A stretch of DNA of 15,102 nucleotides, from NCBI GenBank assembly GCA_050943255.1, contig JBMNOV010000046.1, positions 1 through 15,102 of the forward strand. Direction: 5' to 3'. A program made the translations under genes and the position numbers. Each line of letters starts with the position of its first letter. The stretch's first letter is position 1. Below the pieces are notes generated by a model. That model was given only the letters and a program-made list of their open reading frames with translations, was not told the DNA's origin and searched no databases. This DNA comes from UBA4844 sp050943255 (GTDB taxonomy: Bacteria > Bacillota > Syntrophomonadia > Syntrophomonadales > Syntrophomonadaceae). Of the stretch, positions 1-7,176 are shown piece by piece.

Positions 1-1145
1 GCGAAGCGCAGTCCTTCTTCTATTGCTATTGGGGTTATTAATTCTATTGCCATCTGGACATTGTCACCCGGCATTACCATTTCTACTCCTTCGGGCAGTT
101 GGATTATTCCGGTTACATCTGTTGTCCTAAAATAAAACTGGGGACGATATCCTCCAAAGAATGGTGTATGTCTGCCGCCTTCTTCTTTGGTCAGTACATA
201 TACTTCTGCCTTGAATTTGGTTAAGGGTTGTATGCTCCCCGGCTTGGCCAATACCATGCCTCTTTCTACTTCTTTCCGGTCTACTCCTCTTAATAAGGTC
301 CCTATGTTGTCTCCTGCCTGGGCAAAGTCTAAGAGTTTTCTAAACATTTCTACGCCTGTACATACGGTCTTCCTGATTTCTTCCCGCATTCCGACTATGG
401 CTACTTCGTCTCCTACTTTGACCTGGCCTCTTTCTACCCTGCCAGTTGTTACGGTTCCTCTTCCGGTTATGGTGAATACGTCTTCTATTGGCATCAGGAA
501 AGGCTTGTCAGTTGCTCTCTCCGGCATGGGGATATAGCTGTCAACTGCATCCATTAGTTCCCATATATGCTTGCACCATTCACACTCTCTGCTGCCACAT
601 CCACATTCCAGGGCTTTTAGGGCCGATCCCATTATTACTGGAATGTCATCTCCGGGAAATTCATATTCACTTAATAGTTCCCTGATTTCCATTTCTACTA
701 ATTCTAAGAGTTCGTCGTCATCTACCATATCAATTTTGTTCATGAATACTACTATATAGGGTACCCCTACCTGCCGGGACAGGAGTATATGCTCCCTGGT
801 CTGTGGCATAGGTCCATCTGCTGATGATACTACAAGTATGGAACCATCCATCTGGGCTGCACCGGTTATCATGTTCTTTATGTAGTCTGCGTGACCGGGG
901 CAGTCTACATGTGCATAATGCCTTGTTTCTGTCTCATATTCTACATGGGAGGTGTTGATGGTTATTCCTCTTTCTCTTTCTTCGGGTGCTTTGTCGATCT
1001 CATCATATGAGGTTGCTTTGGCTCCTCCTACTTTGGCTAAGGTCATGGTGATTGCTGCAGTTAAAGTTGTTTTCCCATGGTCTACGTGACCTATGGTTCC
1101 AATGTTAAGATGAGGTTTGGTCCTCTCGTATTTTGCTTTTGCCAT
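1..1145 (-). CDS. tuf: Elongation factor Tu, C-terminus cut by window edge
   Basis: GTP-dependent carrier of aminoacyl-tRNA to the ribosomal A site, cytoplasmic. The minus strand reads MAKAKYERTKPHLNIGTIGH from an ATG at 1145 and stays open to base 1, giving 381 residues; the family is about 400, so roughly 20 C-terminal residues lie outside the window. Visible motifs are the P-loop GHVDHGKT (about 19-26), DCPGH (about 81-85), NKID (about 136-139) and SAL (174-176). An AAGGTGAG ribosome site precedes the start. Just after the G5 SAL motif, before domain 2, the protein carries four cysteines (C181, C183, C188, C191) in a CGC plus CEWC arrangement, absent from E. coli EF-Tu. The gene lies downstream of five tRNA genes on the same strand and is probably partly read from their promoter; I see no convincing promoter of its own. 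Identity is certain from the motifs. Confidence 0.98.
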   Translation of the reverse strand, partial: MAKAKYERTKPHLNIGTIGHVDHGKTTLTAAITMTLAKVGGAKATSYDEIDKAPEERERGITINTSHVEYETETRHYAHVDCPGHADYIKNMITGAAQMDGSILVVSSADGPMPQTREHILLSRQVGVPYIVVFMNKIDMVDDDELLELVEMEIRELLSEYEFPGDDIPVIMGSALKALECGCGSRECEWCKHIWELMDAVDSYIPMPERATDKPFLMPIEDVFTITGRGTVTTGRVERGQVKVGDEVAIVGMREEIRKTVCTGVEMFRKLLDFAQAGDNIGTLLRGVDRKEVERGMVLAKPGSIQPLTKFKAEVYVLTKEEGGRHTPFFGGYRPQFYFRTTDVTGIIQLPEGVEMVMPGDNVQMAIELITPIAIEEGLRF

Positions 1146-1206
1146 CCTTATCTCTCACCTTCTGTTTTTATTATTTATCATTTAAACTCTATTCTACCCA
1201 ATATTG

Positions 1207-1240
1207 AAATAAAATAAAAGAAGTGAGAATATATCCCACT
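1207..1240 (-). terminator. Possible weak terminator or attenuator between tRNA-Met and tuf
   Basis: On the minus strand AGTGGGA (1240-1234) can pair with TCTCACT (1228-1222), with one G-U pair and a five-base loop, and is followed by a T-rich run interrupted by A (1221-1207). This resembles a leaky intrinsic terminator after the tRNA cluster that would set how much transcription enters tuf. The short stem and broken T tract make it uncertain. Confidence 0.4.
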
Positions 1241-1258
1241 CCTCAATAATAAACTGTA

Positions 1259-1335
1259 TGGTAGCGGCGAAGGGATTTGAACCCCTGACACTACGGGTAT
1301 GAACCGTATGCTCTAGCCAGCTGAGCTACGCCGCC
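1259..1335 (-). tRNA. tRNA-Met (CAT), elongator
   Basis: A full cloverleaf reads on the minus strand: acceptor GGCGGCG/CGCCGCT with a G1-T72 wobble, D-arm with GCTC/GAGC, anticodon stem TACGG/CCGTA around loop TTCATAC (anticodon CAT), T-arm AGGGG/CCCTT with TTCAAAT. The CCA end is encoded (1261-1259). The paired first position and the absence of three G-C pairs in the anticodon stem mark it as elongator Met, not initiator. It is the last tRNA before tuf. Confidence 0.96.
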
Positions 1336-1337
1336 AC

Positions 1338-1413
1338 TGGAGCCCATAACCGGACTTGAACCGGTGACCTTATCCTTACCAAGGATACGCTCTGCCGACT
1401 GAGCTATATGGGC
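1338..1413 (-). tRNA. tRNA-Thr (GGT)
   Basis: Acceptor GCCCATA/TATGGGC, anticodon stem TATCC/GGATA around loop TTGGTAA (anticodon GGT, reads ACC and ACU), T-arm ACCGG/CCGGT, discriminator T and an encoded CCA at 1340-1338. Only two bases separate it from tRNA-Met downstream. Upstream is the 125-nt spacer that holds two repeated hairpins. Confidence 0.96.
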
Positions 1414-1442
1414 AGTACTTTTGGTTGCACCCTTCGGGTACC

Positions 1443-1484
1443 ACCAATCTTATACTTCCTTGCGGAAGCTGGATATTTATTGGT
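1443..1484 (-). repeat. Structured spacer repeat, copy A
   Basis: A 42-nt element that differs from the copy at 1501-1542 at three positions. In the minus-strand RNA an inner stem CTTCC-GCAA-GGAAG is capped by a GNRA tetraloop, extended by a G-U pair, and a perfect outer stem ACCAAT/ATTGGT closes it around an internal loop. It lies between tRNA-fMet and tRNA-Thr(GGT). Function unknown; a processing signal or a decayed duplication of the tRNA 3' flank are both possible. Confidence 0.75.
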
Positions 1485-1500
1485 TACCCTTTTCAGGACT

Positions 1501-1538
1501 ACCTATCTTATGCTTCCTTGCGGAAGCTGGATAATTAT

Positions 1539-1542
<4 letters not shown>
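1501..1542 (-). repeat. Structured spacer repeat, copy B
   Basis: Second copy of the 42-nt element, 58 nt from copy A. On the minus strand it begins within the encoded CCA end of tRNA-fMet. The inner stem GCTTCC-GCAA-GGAAGC is six G-C/A-T pairs (the G-U closing pair of copy A is G-C here). The outer stem ACCAAT/ATAGGT has one mismatch. Confidence 0.75.
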
Positions 1543-1614
<72 letters not shown>

Positions 1615-1621
1615 TCAATTA

Positions 1622-1706
1622 TGGTGGAGGGAGAAGGATTCGAACCTTCGAAGGCGTCGCCAACAGATTTACAGTCTGCCCCCTTTGGCCGCTTGGGTAT
1701 CCCTCC
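1622..1706 (-). tRNA. tRNA-Tyr (GTA)
   Basis: Class II tRNA with a long variable arm. Acceptor GGAGGGA/TCCCTCC, anticodon stem AGACT...AATCT region with anticodon GTA, variable arm around GGCGACGCC, T-arm GAAGG/CCTTC with TTCGAAT, and CCA encoded at 1624-1622. Seven bases separate it from tRNA-fMet downstream. Confidence 0.96.
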
Positions 1707-1720
1707 ATTATATTTTTTCC

Positions 1721-1796
1721 TGGAGCCGAGCACAGGACTTGAACCCGCAACCTGCTGATTACAAATCAGCTGCTCTACCGATTGAGCTAGCTCGGC
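1721..1796 (-). tRNA. tRNA-Thr (TGT)
   Basis: Acceptor GCCGAGC/GCTCGGC, anticodon stem GCTGA/TCAGC around loop TTTGTAA (anticodon TGT, reads ACA and ACG), T-arm GCGGG...CCTGT, discriminator T and CCA encoded at 1723-1721. It is the first gene of the tRNA-tuf cluster and lies just downstream of a strong promoter. With the GGT isoacceptor in the same cluster, two threonine tRNAs are co-transcribed. Confidence 0.96.
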
Positions 1797-1808
1797 TCAG
1801 CAAATAAT

Positions 1809-1837
1809 ATTTTATACTCTGAGCTAGCTAAAGTCAA
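1809..1837 (-). promoter_or_regulatory. Sigma-A promoter of the tRNA-tuf cluster
   Basis: On the minus strand TTGACT (1837-1832), a 17-bp spacer, then TAAAAT (1814-1809). Transcription would start near 1802, only a few bases before the mature 5' end of tRNA-Thr(TGT), which suits a stable-RNA promoter. The 1797-1895 stretch between tRNA-Thr and the sigH stop holds nothing else I can support. Confidence 0.8.
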
Positions 1838-1895
1838 TAGCTATTCCATAGAATCCAGCCTTAATTACGGGTAAAGCCCTAAATATATACAAATG

Positions 1896-2549
1896 TTATG
1901 ATTCGCTTCTATCATCTAGATATTTTTCCAGTTTCCTTTTTACCCTTTGCAAAGCATTATCAATAGATTTAACATGACGTTTAAGATCTACGGCAATCTC
2001 CTGATATGATTTGCCTTCCAGGTAAGCCATAAGTACTTTCCACTCCAAGGAACTCAGCATCTCCCCCATCTTTTTCTCAATAAATATAAATTCTTCCCTA
2101 CTAATTATTATATCTTCGGGATTACTAATTCTCGAAGTAGAAAGTATATCAATTAGAGTCCGATCTGAATCCTCATCATAAACAGGTTTGTTAAGAGAAA
2201 CATATGAATTCAAGGGAATATGCTTTTGCCTGGTAGCAGTTTTTATTGCGGTAATAATCTGCCTAGTTATACATAATTCCGCAAAGGCTCGAAATGAAGT
2301 AAGCTTGTCTAGTCTATAATCGCGGATAGCTTTAAACAAGCCTATCATACCTTCCTGGATAATATCTTCCTTATCTGCTCCTATTAGAAAGTACGATCTT
2401 GCCTTGGCTCTAACAAAATTCCTATATTTGTCCACCAAAAATTCAATAGCAAACTGATCAGCCTGTTGAGCAAGATCCACTATTTCTTCATCAGTCATTT
2501 CGGTAAACGTAAATGGGATTTGCTGAGCAGTAGCGACAGAACCGGGCAT
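1896..2549 (-). CDS. sigH: RNA polymerase sporulation sigma factor SigH
   Basis: Sigma-70 family factor that directs transition-state and early sporulation transcription (Spo0H). It is 217 residues, the usual size. Region 2 reads DIIQEGMIGLFKAIRDY (62-78) followed by TSFRAFAELCITRQIITAIK (about 84-103), nearly invariant in SigH proteins; region 4 is the helix-turn-helix segment from about 167 to 212, with SYQEIA and HVKSIDNALQRVKRKLEKYL. The ATG at 2549 follows GGAGG at good spacing. It has its own consensus promoter just upstream and lies downstream of rlmB as in Bacillus, but the NYN-nuclease gene yacP, which separates rlmB and sigH there, is missing. Downstream are the tRNA cluster and tuf. 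Identity rests on long motif agreement with B. subtilis SigH. Confidence 0.97.
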   Translation of the reverse strand: MPGSVATAQQIPFTFTEMTDEEIVDLAQQADQFAIEFLVDKYRNFVRAKARSYFLIGADKEDIIQEGMIGLFKAIRDYRLDKLTSFRAFAELCITRQIITAIKTATRQKHIPLNSYVSLNKPVYDEDSDRTLIDILSTSRISNPEDIIISREEFIFIEKKMGEMLSSLEWKVLMAYLEGKSYQEIAVDLKRHVKSIDNALQRVKRKLEKYLDDRSES

Positions 2550-2614
2550 TCAATCGCCTCCATAACAGTTCAAATTATTAGTAATAGTGGGCTAAAGAAG
2601 AATTAACACATTTT

Positions 2615-2643
2615 ATTATATCTGCAGAGCCCAACAACGTCAA
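2615..2643 (-). promoter_or_regulatory. Sigma-A promoter of sigH
   Basis: On the minus strand TTGACG (2643-2638), 17-bp spacer, then a perfect TATAAT (2620-2615). The start would be near 2608, giving a leader of about 60 nt before the sigH ATG. It shows that sigH can be expressed apart from the upstream cysES-rlmB genes. Confidence 0.85.
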
Positions 2644-2670
2644 GGTTATAGTAAGGGTATTATTACCTTT

Positions 2671-3411
2671 TTATGGTTTTACAATTCTCTGTCTTAGTAC
2701 TTCATATATTAGTAAAGCCGCTGAGACCGAGGCATTAAGTGAATTTAATTTTCCCAGCATGGGTATCTTTACCAGGTAGTCGCAGTTTTCTTTAACCAGC
2801 CTGCGGATACCTTTTCCTTCTGATCCAATTACTAAAGCTAATGCTTCAGGAAAAGATACTGAGAAAAAGTTACTTTCTGCTCCCGTATCAGCTCCCACTA
2901 TCCAGAGCCCTTCCTTTTTAAGATCTTTTATAACATTAACCAAATTTACTTCACGTGCTATGAGGAAATGTTCAACTGCCCCTGCAGAAGCCCTGGCCAC
3001 AGCATCACTAACCTCAGTAGCACCATGGCGCGGTATAACTATCCCGTGTACACCGGCGCATTCCGCTGTTCTTATAATAGAACCTAGGTTTTGGGGATCC
3101 TCCAATCCATCCAGAATCAAAATTAATGGATCTTCTCCACGATCCTGGGCTAATTGCAAAATCTCATTCAAGTCAGCATATTTATAACTTTCCGTAAATG
3201 CCACTACGCCCTGATTATTAACTTTACCGCTCATTTGGAGTAATTGCTGTTTATTTACATATTGAACGTAGACACCCTTTTTCTCGGCCAGGTGAGTTAT
3301 AGTATCTATTCGTTTATCCCGGCGGGTTTCTAAAATATATATATGCTTGATTTTACGCCGCCCCATAAGAGCCTCGGTAACGCTATTAATCCCGGTTAAT
3401 ACTTCATTCAT
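2671..3411 (-). CDS. rlmB: 23S rRNA (guanosine-2'-O-)-methyltransferase RlmB, TrmH family
   Basis: SPOUT-fold SAM-dependent enzyme that methylates the ribose of a conserved guanosine (G2251 in E. coli) in the peptidyl-transferase region of 23S rRNA. At 246 residues it is full length. An N-terminal substrate-binding region (about 1-75, GINSVTEAL) precedes the catalytic domain with its three motifs: NLGSIIRTAE (108-117, catalytic Arg114), VIGSEGKGI (194-202, Glu198) and IPMLGKLNSLNASVSAA (216-232), which form the trefoil knot and SAM site. The ATG at 3411 is preceded by TAGGAG, which overlaps the thyX stop codon, so translation is probably coupled to thyX; 12 bp separate the two genes. A paralogous TrmH-type rRNA or tRNA methylase cannot be excluded, but the neighbours favour RlmB. 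Confidence 0.94.
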   Translation of the reverse strand: MNEVLTGINSVTEALMGRRKIKHIYILETRRDKRIDTITHLAEKKGVYVQYVNKQQLLQMSGKVNNQGVVAFTESYKYADLNEILQLAQDRGEDPLILILDGLEDPQNLGSIIRTAECAGVHGIVIPRHGATEVSDAVARASAGAVEHFLIAREVNLVNVIKDLKKEGLWIVGADTGAESNFFSVSFPEALALVIGSEGKGIRRLVKENCDYLVKIPMLGKLNSLNASVSAALLIYEVLRQRIVKP

Positions 3412-3423
3412 TACAGCTATCTC

Positions 3424-4116
3424 CTAATGACTCATATTAAACAAATCATCAGTTATTACTACCTGGGCATAATGTTCCTGGGGAAAAGATTTATCATATT
3501 CTATATTATCAAATAGACTAGGCATTTGTTCCTGAAAATATAGAAGAAGCGGTATAGCTACTTGTCTCATCTGGGGATGGGCAGCAACATCACACCGCAA
3601 GCGGAAAAAATGCCGCCATTCCCTCATATTGTATGTAACCACTATCTCCGTTTTTAGTGAATTGGGTAAGACCGAACGAGCTTCCTGGGCAGAGCGTCCA
3701 GCTCCAAGCAAAGCCATATAGCTCTTTTCCGCTGTCTCGCAGGCTGCTTGCCATTGCCTGTAAGCAATTTTATCATCAAGGAAAAAGTATGGTTCGATTA
3801 CCGCGATTTCATGGCCAAATTTATCCTGGCTATAGCAACAGTAACGGGTAGATTCTTGACTATAGGCAGCTATTCGGTGCCTAACTATTTCATGGGATAT
3901 CCCCCGGTCAATTACAAACAATACTGTAGCCTTTTCATGTTCTATTATCGATTCATGTCCAAGTTTAATTAATCCCTTTAAAAATTCAGGATTCCCTCTT
4001 TCCTCCATCCTGGCTTCCGACTTATAACAAACCCGGGAATATCGTTCCAGACGTAAAAGAATATCTTGGCTCAGAGCCTGCTCAGGAACTAGCACCCGAG
4101 GTTTTTGTATAATCAT
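3424..4116 (-). CDS. thyX: FAD-dependent thymidylate synthase ThyX
   Basis: Converts dUMP to dTMP with methylene-tetrahydrofolate as carbon donor and FADH2 (from NAD(P)H) as reductant; unrelated to ThyA. It is 230 residues, within the usual range. The signature RHR-x7-S is exact at 79-89 (RHRIAAYSQES), preceded by GHESIIEH (53-60), and a C-terminal RLRCDVAAHPQMR segment corresponds to the dUMP-binding arginine region. A very strong ribosome site (TAGGAGGTG) precedes the ATG at 4116. It sits between mrnC (79-bp gap, no clear promoter) and rlmB (12-bp gap), in a block otherwise devoted to RNA and translation. It may serve as the cell's thymidylate synthase if thyA is absent, which this window cannot show. 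Confidence 0.96.
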   Translation of the reverse strand: MIIQKPRVLVPEQALSQDILLRLERYSRVCYKSEARMEERGNPEFLKGLIKLGHESIIEHEKATVLFVIDRGISHEIVRHRIAAYSQESTRYCCYSQDKFGHEIAVIEPYFFLDDKIAYRQWQAACETAEKSYMALLGAGRSAQEARSVLPNSLKTEIVVTYNMREWRHFFRLRCDVAAHPQMRQVAIPLLLYFQEQMPSLFDNIEYDKSFPQEHYAQVVITDDLFNMSH

Positions 4117-4195
4117 TGTTGCACCTCCTAATAATTAAAACACCAAACTATGAGCGGAAAAAACAGCATACAAACTTTAAAAGATACGATAATTA

Positions 4196-4594
4196 TTAAT
4201 TAACTAATTCAAATGCCCTATTAACCAGATATAGAATCCGATCCTCATCACCTTTAAGATACAAGTACCCTAGTAATGCTTCAAAACCCGTGCTTAACTT
4301 ATAATCTACCGGGTCAGCATGCCGGGGCGGGGTACTTTTTGCATTTCTCCCTCTTATTACAATATCCTGTTCTTCTTCGCTTAATTCCTGGAAAAGCTGT
4401 CGGGTAAGCCGGGCTTGGCTCTGGGCTTGTACCAACTCTACCGTATCATGATGAATATTCCTCACTTTTTTCAAACCTGTTGTAACCACATGGGTTCTAA
4501 CTAATAATTCAAACACCGCATCGCCAACATAAGCCAGAACTACTGGCGAGTATTCACGTAATGGGTTAGTACTTATTTTATCAAACCTTAGCAA
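4196..4594 (-). CDS. mrnC: Mini-ribonuclease III
   Basis: Homodimeric RNase III-type endonuclease lacking the dsRNA-binding domain; in B. subtilis it trims both ends of 23S rRNA precursors. At 132 residues it is the usual size. The catalytic signature lies in LAYVGDAVFELLVR (20-33, Asp25), and a second conserved segment is FEALLGYLYL near residues 104-113, with basic residues (RGRNAKS) between. The start is a TTG at 4594 with AGGTGG close upstream; no ATG or GTG lies nearby. The first 14 bases overlap the 3' end of cysS, implying translational coupling. The same cysS-mrnC order occurs in Bacillus. Confidence 0.94.
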   Translation of the reverse strand: MLRFDKISTNPLREYSPVVLAYVGDAVFELLVRTHVVTTGLKKVRNIHHDTVELVQAQSQARLTRQLFQELSEEEQDIVIRGRNAKSTPPRHADPVDYKLSTGFEALLGYLYLKGDEDRILYLVNRAFELVN

Positions 4595-6176
4595 TCTTCC
4601 ACCTAACCCCTTCCCGGGTATCTTCTAACCCAATTCCTGCCTCTTGCAAGCTATCCCTTATATAATCAGCTTTATCATATTGCTTTTTTTGCTTAAAACT
4701 GGACCGTAACATAATAAGCTTTTCTACCAGCAAGGCCAGCTCCGGGGGATATTCATAGCGATAACGGGTTCCATCAATGGTGTCTTCACTGGTTATACCG
4801 AGGTTAGCCAAGAAATCACGAATATCATCTGCTAGCTGGTAGTTTTTCTCCTGACGAGCGTCCCGGCGCAGACCAGCTAATATATCAAGTACGTTATTAA
4901 CTCCAGTGCTCTCATAACCTTCCTTACCAAAAAAGATACCTAGTATATCTCCCAACTCTCTAAAAATAGCTGTTGTTTGCGTAACTGCCAGCTGATCTAA
5001 TGGATTATCCGCCTGGGCTGATGCCAGGTAGTTATTAATACGGTGAGAGATGGCAAAAAGAGATCCTAAGGCCCGGGCGGTGTTAAAATCATCTTCCAGT
5101 GCAGCAATAAAATCCTGTTTAGCAGCAGTTACCTCTTCATAGAACCTTGCGGCTTTACCGGTAAGCTTTAATTCTTCGTTATAACCTCCACGCTTAAACT
5201 CGTCACTTAATAATAGTGTAGTCTGCAAACGCCCTAAAGCCTTGCGCGCTTCCTCCAGTTTGCTATCATCAAAATCCAGTGGACTCCGATAATGAGTAGC
5301 AATTAGATAAAAGCGAACTACATTAGCCGGGAATTTAGCCAGTACATCTCTTAAAAGAAAGAAGTTTCCCAAAGATTTAGACATTTTTTCATTATTAACC
5401 GTGATAAAACCATTGTGCATCCAGTAATTAACAAAAGTTTTACCTGTAAGTGCTTCCGCCTGAGCTATCTCATTTTCATGATGGGGGAAAATTAAATCAT
5501 TTCCGCCACCATGTATATCAATAGTATCTCCCAGGTATTTATTAGCCATTACTGAGCACTCTATGTGCCACCCCGGACGTCCCTTACCCCAGGGACTCTC
5601 CCAATACGGCTCTCCCGGTTTGGCTCTTTTCCACAAGGCAAAATCAACAGGTTCCTCTTTGCGCTCATCCACCTCTATCCGGGCCCCAGCTAAAAGATCT
5701 TCCAGGCTGCGGCCTGATAGTTTACCATATTCCTTAAAACTTTTTACCCGGTAATACACATCACCGTCAATCATATAGGCAAAACCTTTAGCTATAAGTT
5801 TACTTATGGCCTCAATAATTTCTCTTATATGCTGGCTTACCTGCGGGTGCACATCGGCCCGCAATATATTTAAAGTATCAGCATCCTGGAAGTACTCATT
5901 AATATAATTGGCAGCAAGAGTTAAAGGATCTACCTCCTCCTCCAGGCTGCGTTTAATTATTTTATCATCTACATCGGTAAAGTTCTGCACATAAGTTACA
6001 TCATAGCCTATATAGGTCAGGTAACGGCGCAGGGTATCAAAAACTACCAAAGGCCGGGCATTACCCAGATGAATATAGTTGTAGGTAGTTGGCCCACATA
6101 CATAAATTTTTACCTTATGGGGTTCAAGAGTTACCAGCTCTTCTTTCCTGCCAGTGAGAGTGTTGTAAACCCGCAT
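4581..6176 (-). CDS. cysS: Cysteinyl-tRNA synthetase with duplicated C-terminal module
   Basis: Class I synthetase that charges tRNA-Cys with cysteine. Catalytic features: HLGN (36-39, the HIGH motif), KMSKS (264-268), and zinc ligands C27, C207, H232 and E236. The protein is 531 residues, about 50-70 longer than the typical 460-480. The excess is a tandem repeat of the small C-terminal module: residues about 430-474 and 484-528 align at a fixed 54-residue offset with about 19 identities in 42 positions, including ADxIRD, G-I, EDT and G-R; a short linker (YPPELA) joins them. The ATG at 6176 with GAGGTGA upstream gives the expected N-terminus (MRVYNTLTGRKEEL) and lies 53 bp inside the 3' end of cysE. 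The 3' end overlaps mrnC by 14 bp. Expression is likely controlled by the cysteine T-box upstream of cysE. Confidence 0.97.
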   Translation of the reverse strand: MRVYNTLTGRKEELVTLEPHKVKIYVCGPTTYNYIHLGNARPLVVFDTLRRYLTYIGYDVTYVQNFTDVDDKIIKRSLEEEVDPLTLAANYINEYFQDADTLNILRADVHPQVSQHIREIIEAISKLIAKGFAYMIDGDVYYRVKSFKEYGKLSGRSLEDLLAGARIEVDERKEEPVDFALWKRAKPGEPYWESPWGKGRPGWHIECSVMANKYLGDTIDIHGGGNDLIFPHHENEIAQAEALTGKTFVNYWMHNGFITVNNEKMSKSLGNFFLLRDVLAKFPANVVRFYLIATHYRSPLDFDDSKLEEARKALGRLQTTLLLSDEFKRGGYNEELKLTGKAARFYEEVTAAKQDFIAALEDDFNTARALGSLFAISHRINNYLASAQADNPLDQLAVTQTTAIFRELGDILGIFFGKEGYESTGVNNVLDILAGLRRDARQEKNYQLADDIRDFLANLGITSEDTIDGTRYRYEYPPELALLVEKLIMLRSSFKQKKQYDKADYIRDSLQEAGIGLEDTREGVRWKIAKV

Positions 6177-6837
6177 GATTGTTCACCTCGTTTTCATAAG
6201 ATTGCAGGCGTTTTTCCAGTTCTTCAATTTTAGCCTGCATGGCAATAAGGGTATCAGCTATAGGGTCAGGTAATTGATTATGTTCAAGGTCAATCTCGTT
6301 TTGGCTATCTACTACCCGCACTCCATTGCGAACTACTATTCTGCCTGGAACACCTACAACCGTACAGAAAGACGGAACACTTTTTAATACCACAGAACCA
6401 CCGCCGATTTTAACGTTATCACCTATTTTAATAGCCCCGAGAACCTTGGCTCCAGCACTTATTACCACATTATTGCCCACAGTAGGGTGGCGCTTACCTT
6501 TTTCCTTGCCCGTTCCTCCCAAGGTAACACCTTGATACATAGTAACATTATCACCTATTTCTGCAGTTTCTCCAATAACAATACCACTGCCGTGGTCAAT
6601 AAAAACACCTTCACCAATGGTGGCCCCAGGATGGATTTCTATCCCGGTTAGCCAGCGGCTTATGTGAGAAATCAACCTTGCTATAAAATAACATTTTTTT
6701 ATATAACAGAAATGAGCTATACGGTGAAAGATAATCGCATGAAATCCTGGATAACAAAAAATTACCTCCCAAATGCTCCGGGCTGCCGGATCTCTTTCAA
6801 AGACTACCTTAATCTCCCTTTTAAGTCTGGTAAACAT
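6124..6837 (-). CDS. cysE: Serine O-acetyltransferase
   Basis: Transfers acetyl from acetyl-CoA to L-serine to make O-acetylserine, the first step of cysteine synthesis. It has 237 residues: an N-terminal helical part with RDPAAR (15-20), then a left-handed beta-helix of hexapeptide repeats from about 65 to 165 (IHPGATIGEG, IGETAEIGDNV, AIKIGDNVKIGGG). Asp81-His82 in FIDHGSG matches the catalytic DH of E. coli CysE, and RHP (116-118) is present. The C-terminal tail (about 195-237) is hydrophilic and helix-prone (KIEELEKRLQSYENEV), and its last 17 codons and stop are shared with the start of cysS in another frame. The ATG at 6837 follows AAGGAGG. First gene of a T-box-controlled operon with cysS. 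Confidence 0.96.
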   Translation of the reverse strand: MFTRLKREIKVVFERDPAARSIWEVIFCYPGFHAIIFHRIAHFCYIKKCYFIARLISHISRWLTGIEIHPGATIGEGVFIDHGSGIVIGETAEIGDNVTMYQGVTLGGTGKEKGKRHPTVGNNVVISAGAKVLGAIKIGDNVKIGGGSVVLKSVPSFCTVVGVPGRIVVRNGVRVVDSQNEIDLEHNQLPDPIADTLIAMQAKIEELEKRLQSYENEVNNHAGLQHSHWQERRAGNS

Positions 6838-7121
6838 GTGTATCCTCCTTCTATTTTATGTAAAAAGGCCTTTCGTCTCCTTAAAGAGGCGAAAGGCCAT
6901 ATTCCGCGGTTCCACTCTTATTGAACACTGCTATTATAGACAGGTTCCACTTCTTAAATTAACGGTTTCACCGGGCATGCCTACTATCTTCAACATGCCT
7001 GCTCCCAGGCGCATTTCACAACTACTTCTTTCTGTAAGAGGCTTTCAGCCGGTGACCTCTTTTCTCTGGCAGCGATTAGTAGCCCTACTTCTCCTATTCA
7101 CAGCATTTATCTTATAGAATT
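6838..7121 (-). promoter_or_regulatory. T-box riboswitch leader, cysteine-specific, controlling cysE-cysS
   Basis: Leader RNA that senses uncharged tRNA-Cys and lets transcription pass into cysE. The T-box itself, AGAGTGGAACCGCGG, lies at 6918-6904. Its bulge TGGA would pair with an NCCU 3' end, matching the U discriminator of tRNA-Cys. The specifier region reads GAAATGCG, with TGC (a Cys codon) at 7013-7011. TAAGAG (6920-6915) can pair with CTCTTTA (6888-6882) to form the antiterminator, competing with the terminator hairpin downstream. The 5' end near 7121 is set by the promoter at 7128-7156. In B. subtilis cysES is also preceded by a cysteine T-box. Confidence 0.95.
6862..6898 (-). terminator. 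T-box intrinsic terminator upstream of cysE
   Basis: On the minus strand GGCCTTTCG (6898-6890) pairs with CGAAAGGCC (6875-6867) around an inner CCTC...GGAG extension, followed by TTTTT (6866-6862). It ends about 25 bases before the cysE start codon. Confidence 0.93.
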
Positions 7122-7127
7122 ACTAAA

Positions 7128-7156
7128 ATTATATGCAGGTGCTTAATTAAAGTCAA
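7128..7156 (-). promoter_or_regulatory. Sigma-A promoter of the T-box-cysE operon
   Basis: On the minus strand TTGACT (7156-7151), 17-bp spacer, then perfect TATAAT (7133-7128). Start expected near 7121, just before T-box stem I. A 12-bp tandem repeat (7177-7200) lies about 20 bp upstream of the -35 box. Confidence 0.88.
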
Positions 7157-7176
7157 CCAAGATAGACAATTATTTT

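Noticed and set aside
1146..1206. A separate tuf promoter (TTGGGT with A+T-rich sequence downstream)
   Set aside because: No acceptable -10 at 16-18 bp; read-through from the tRNA promoter explains expression more simply.
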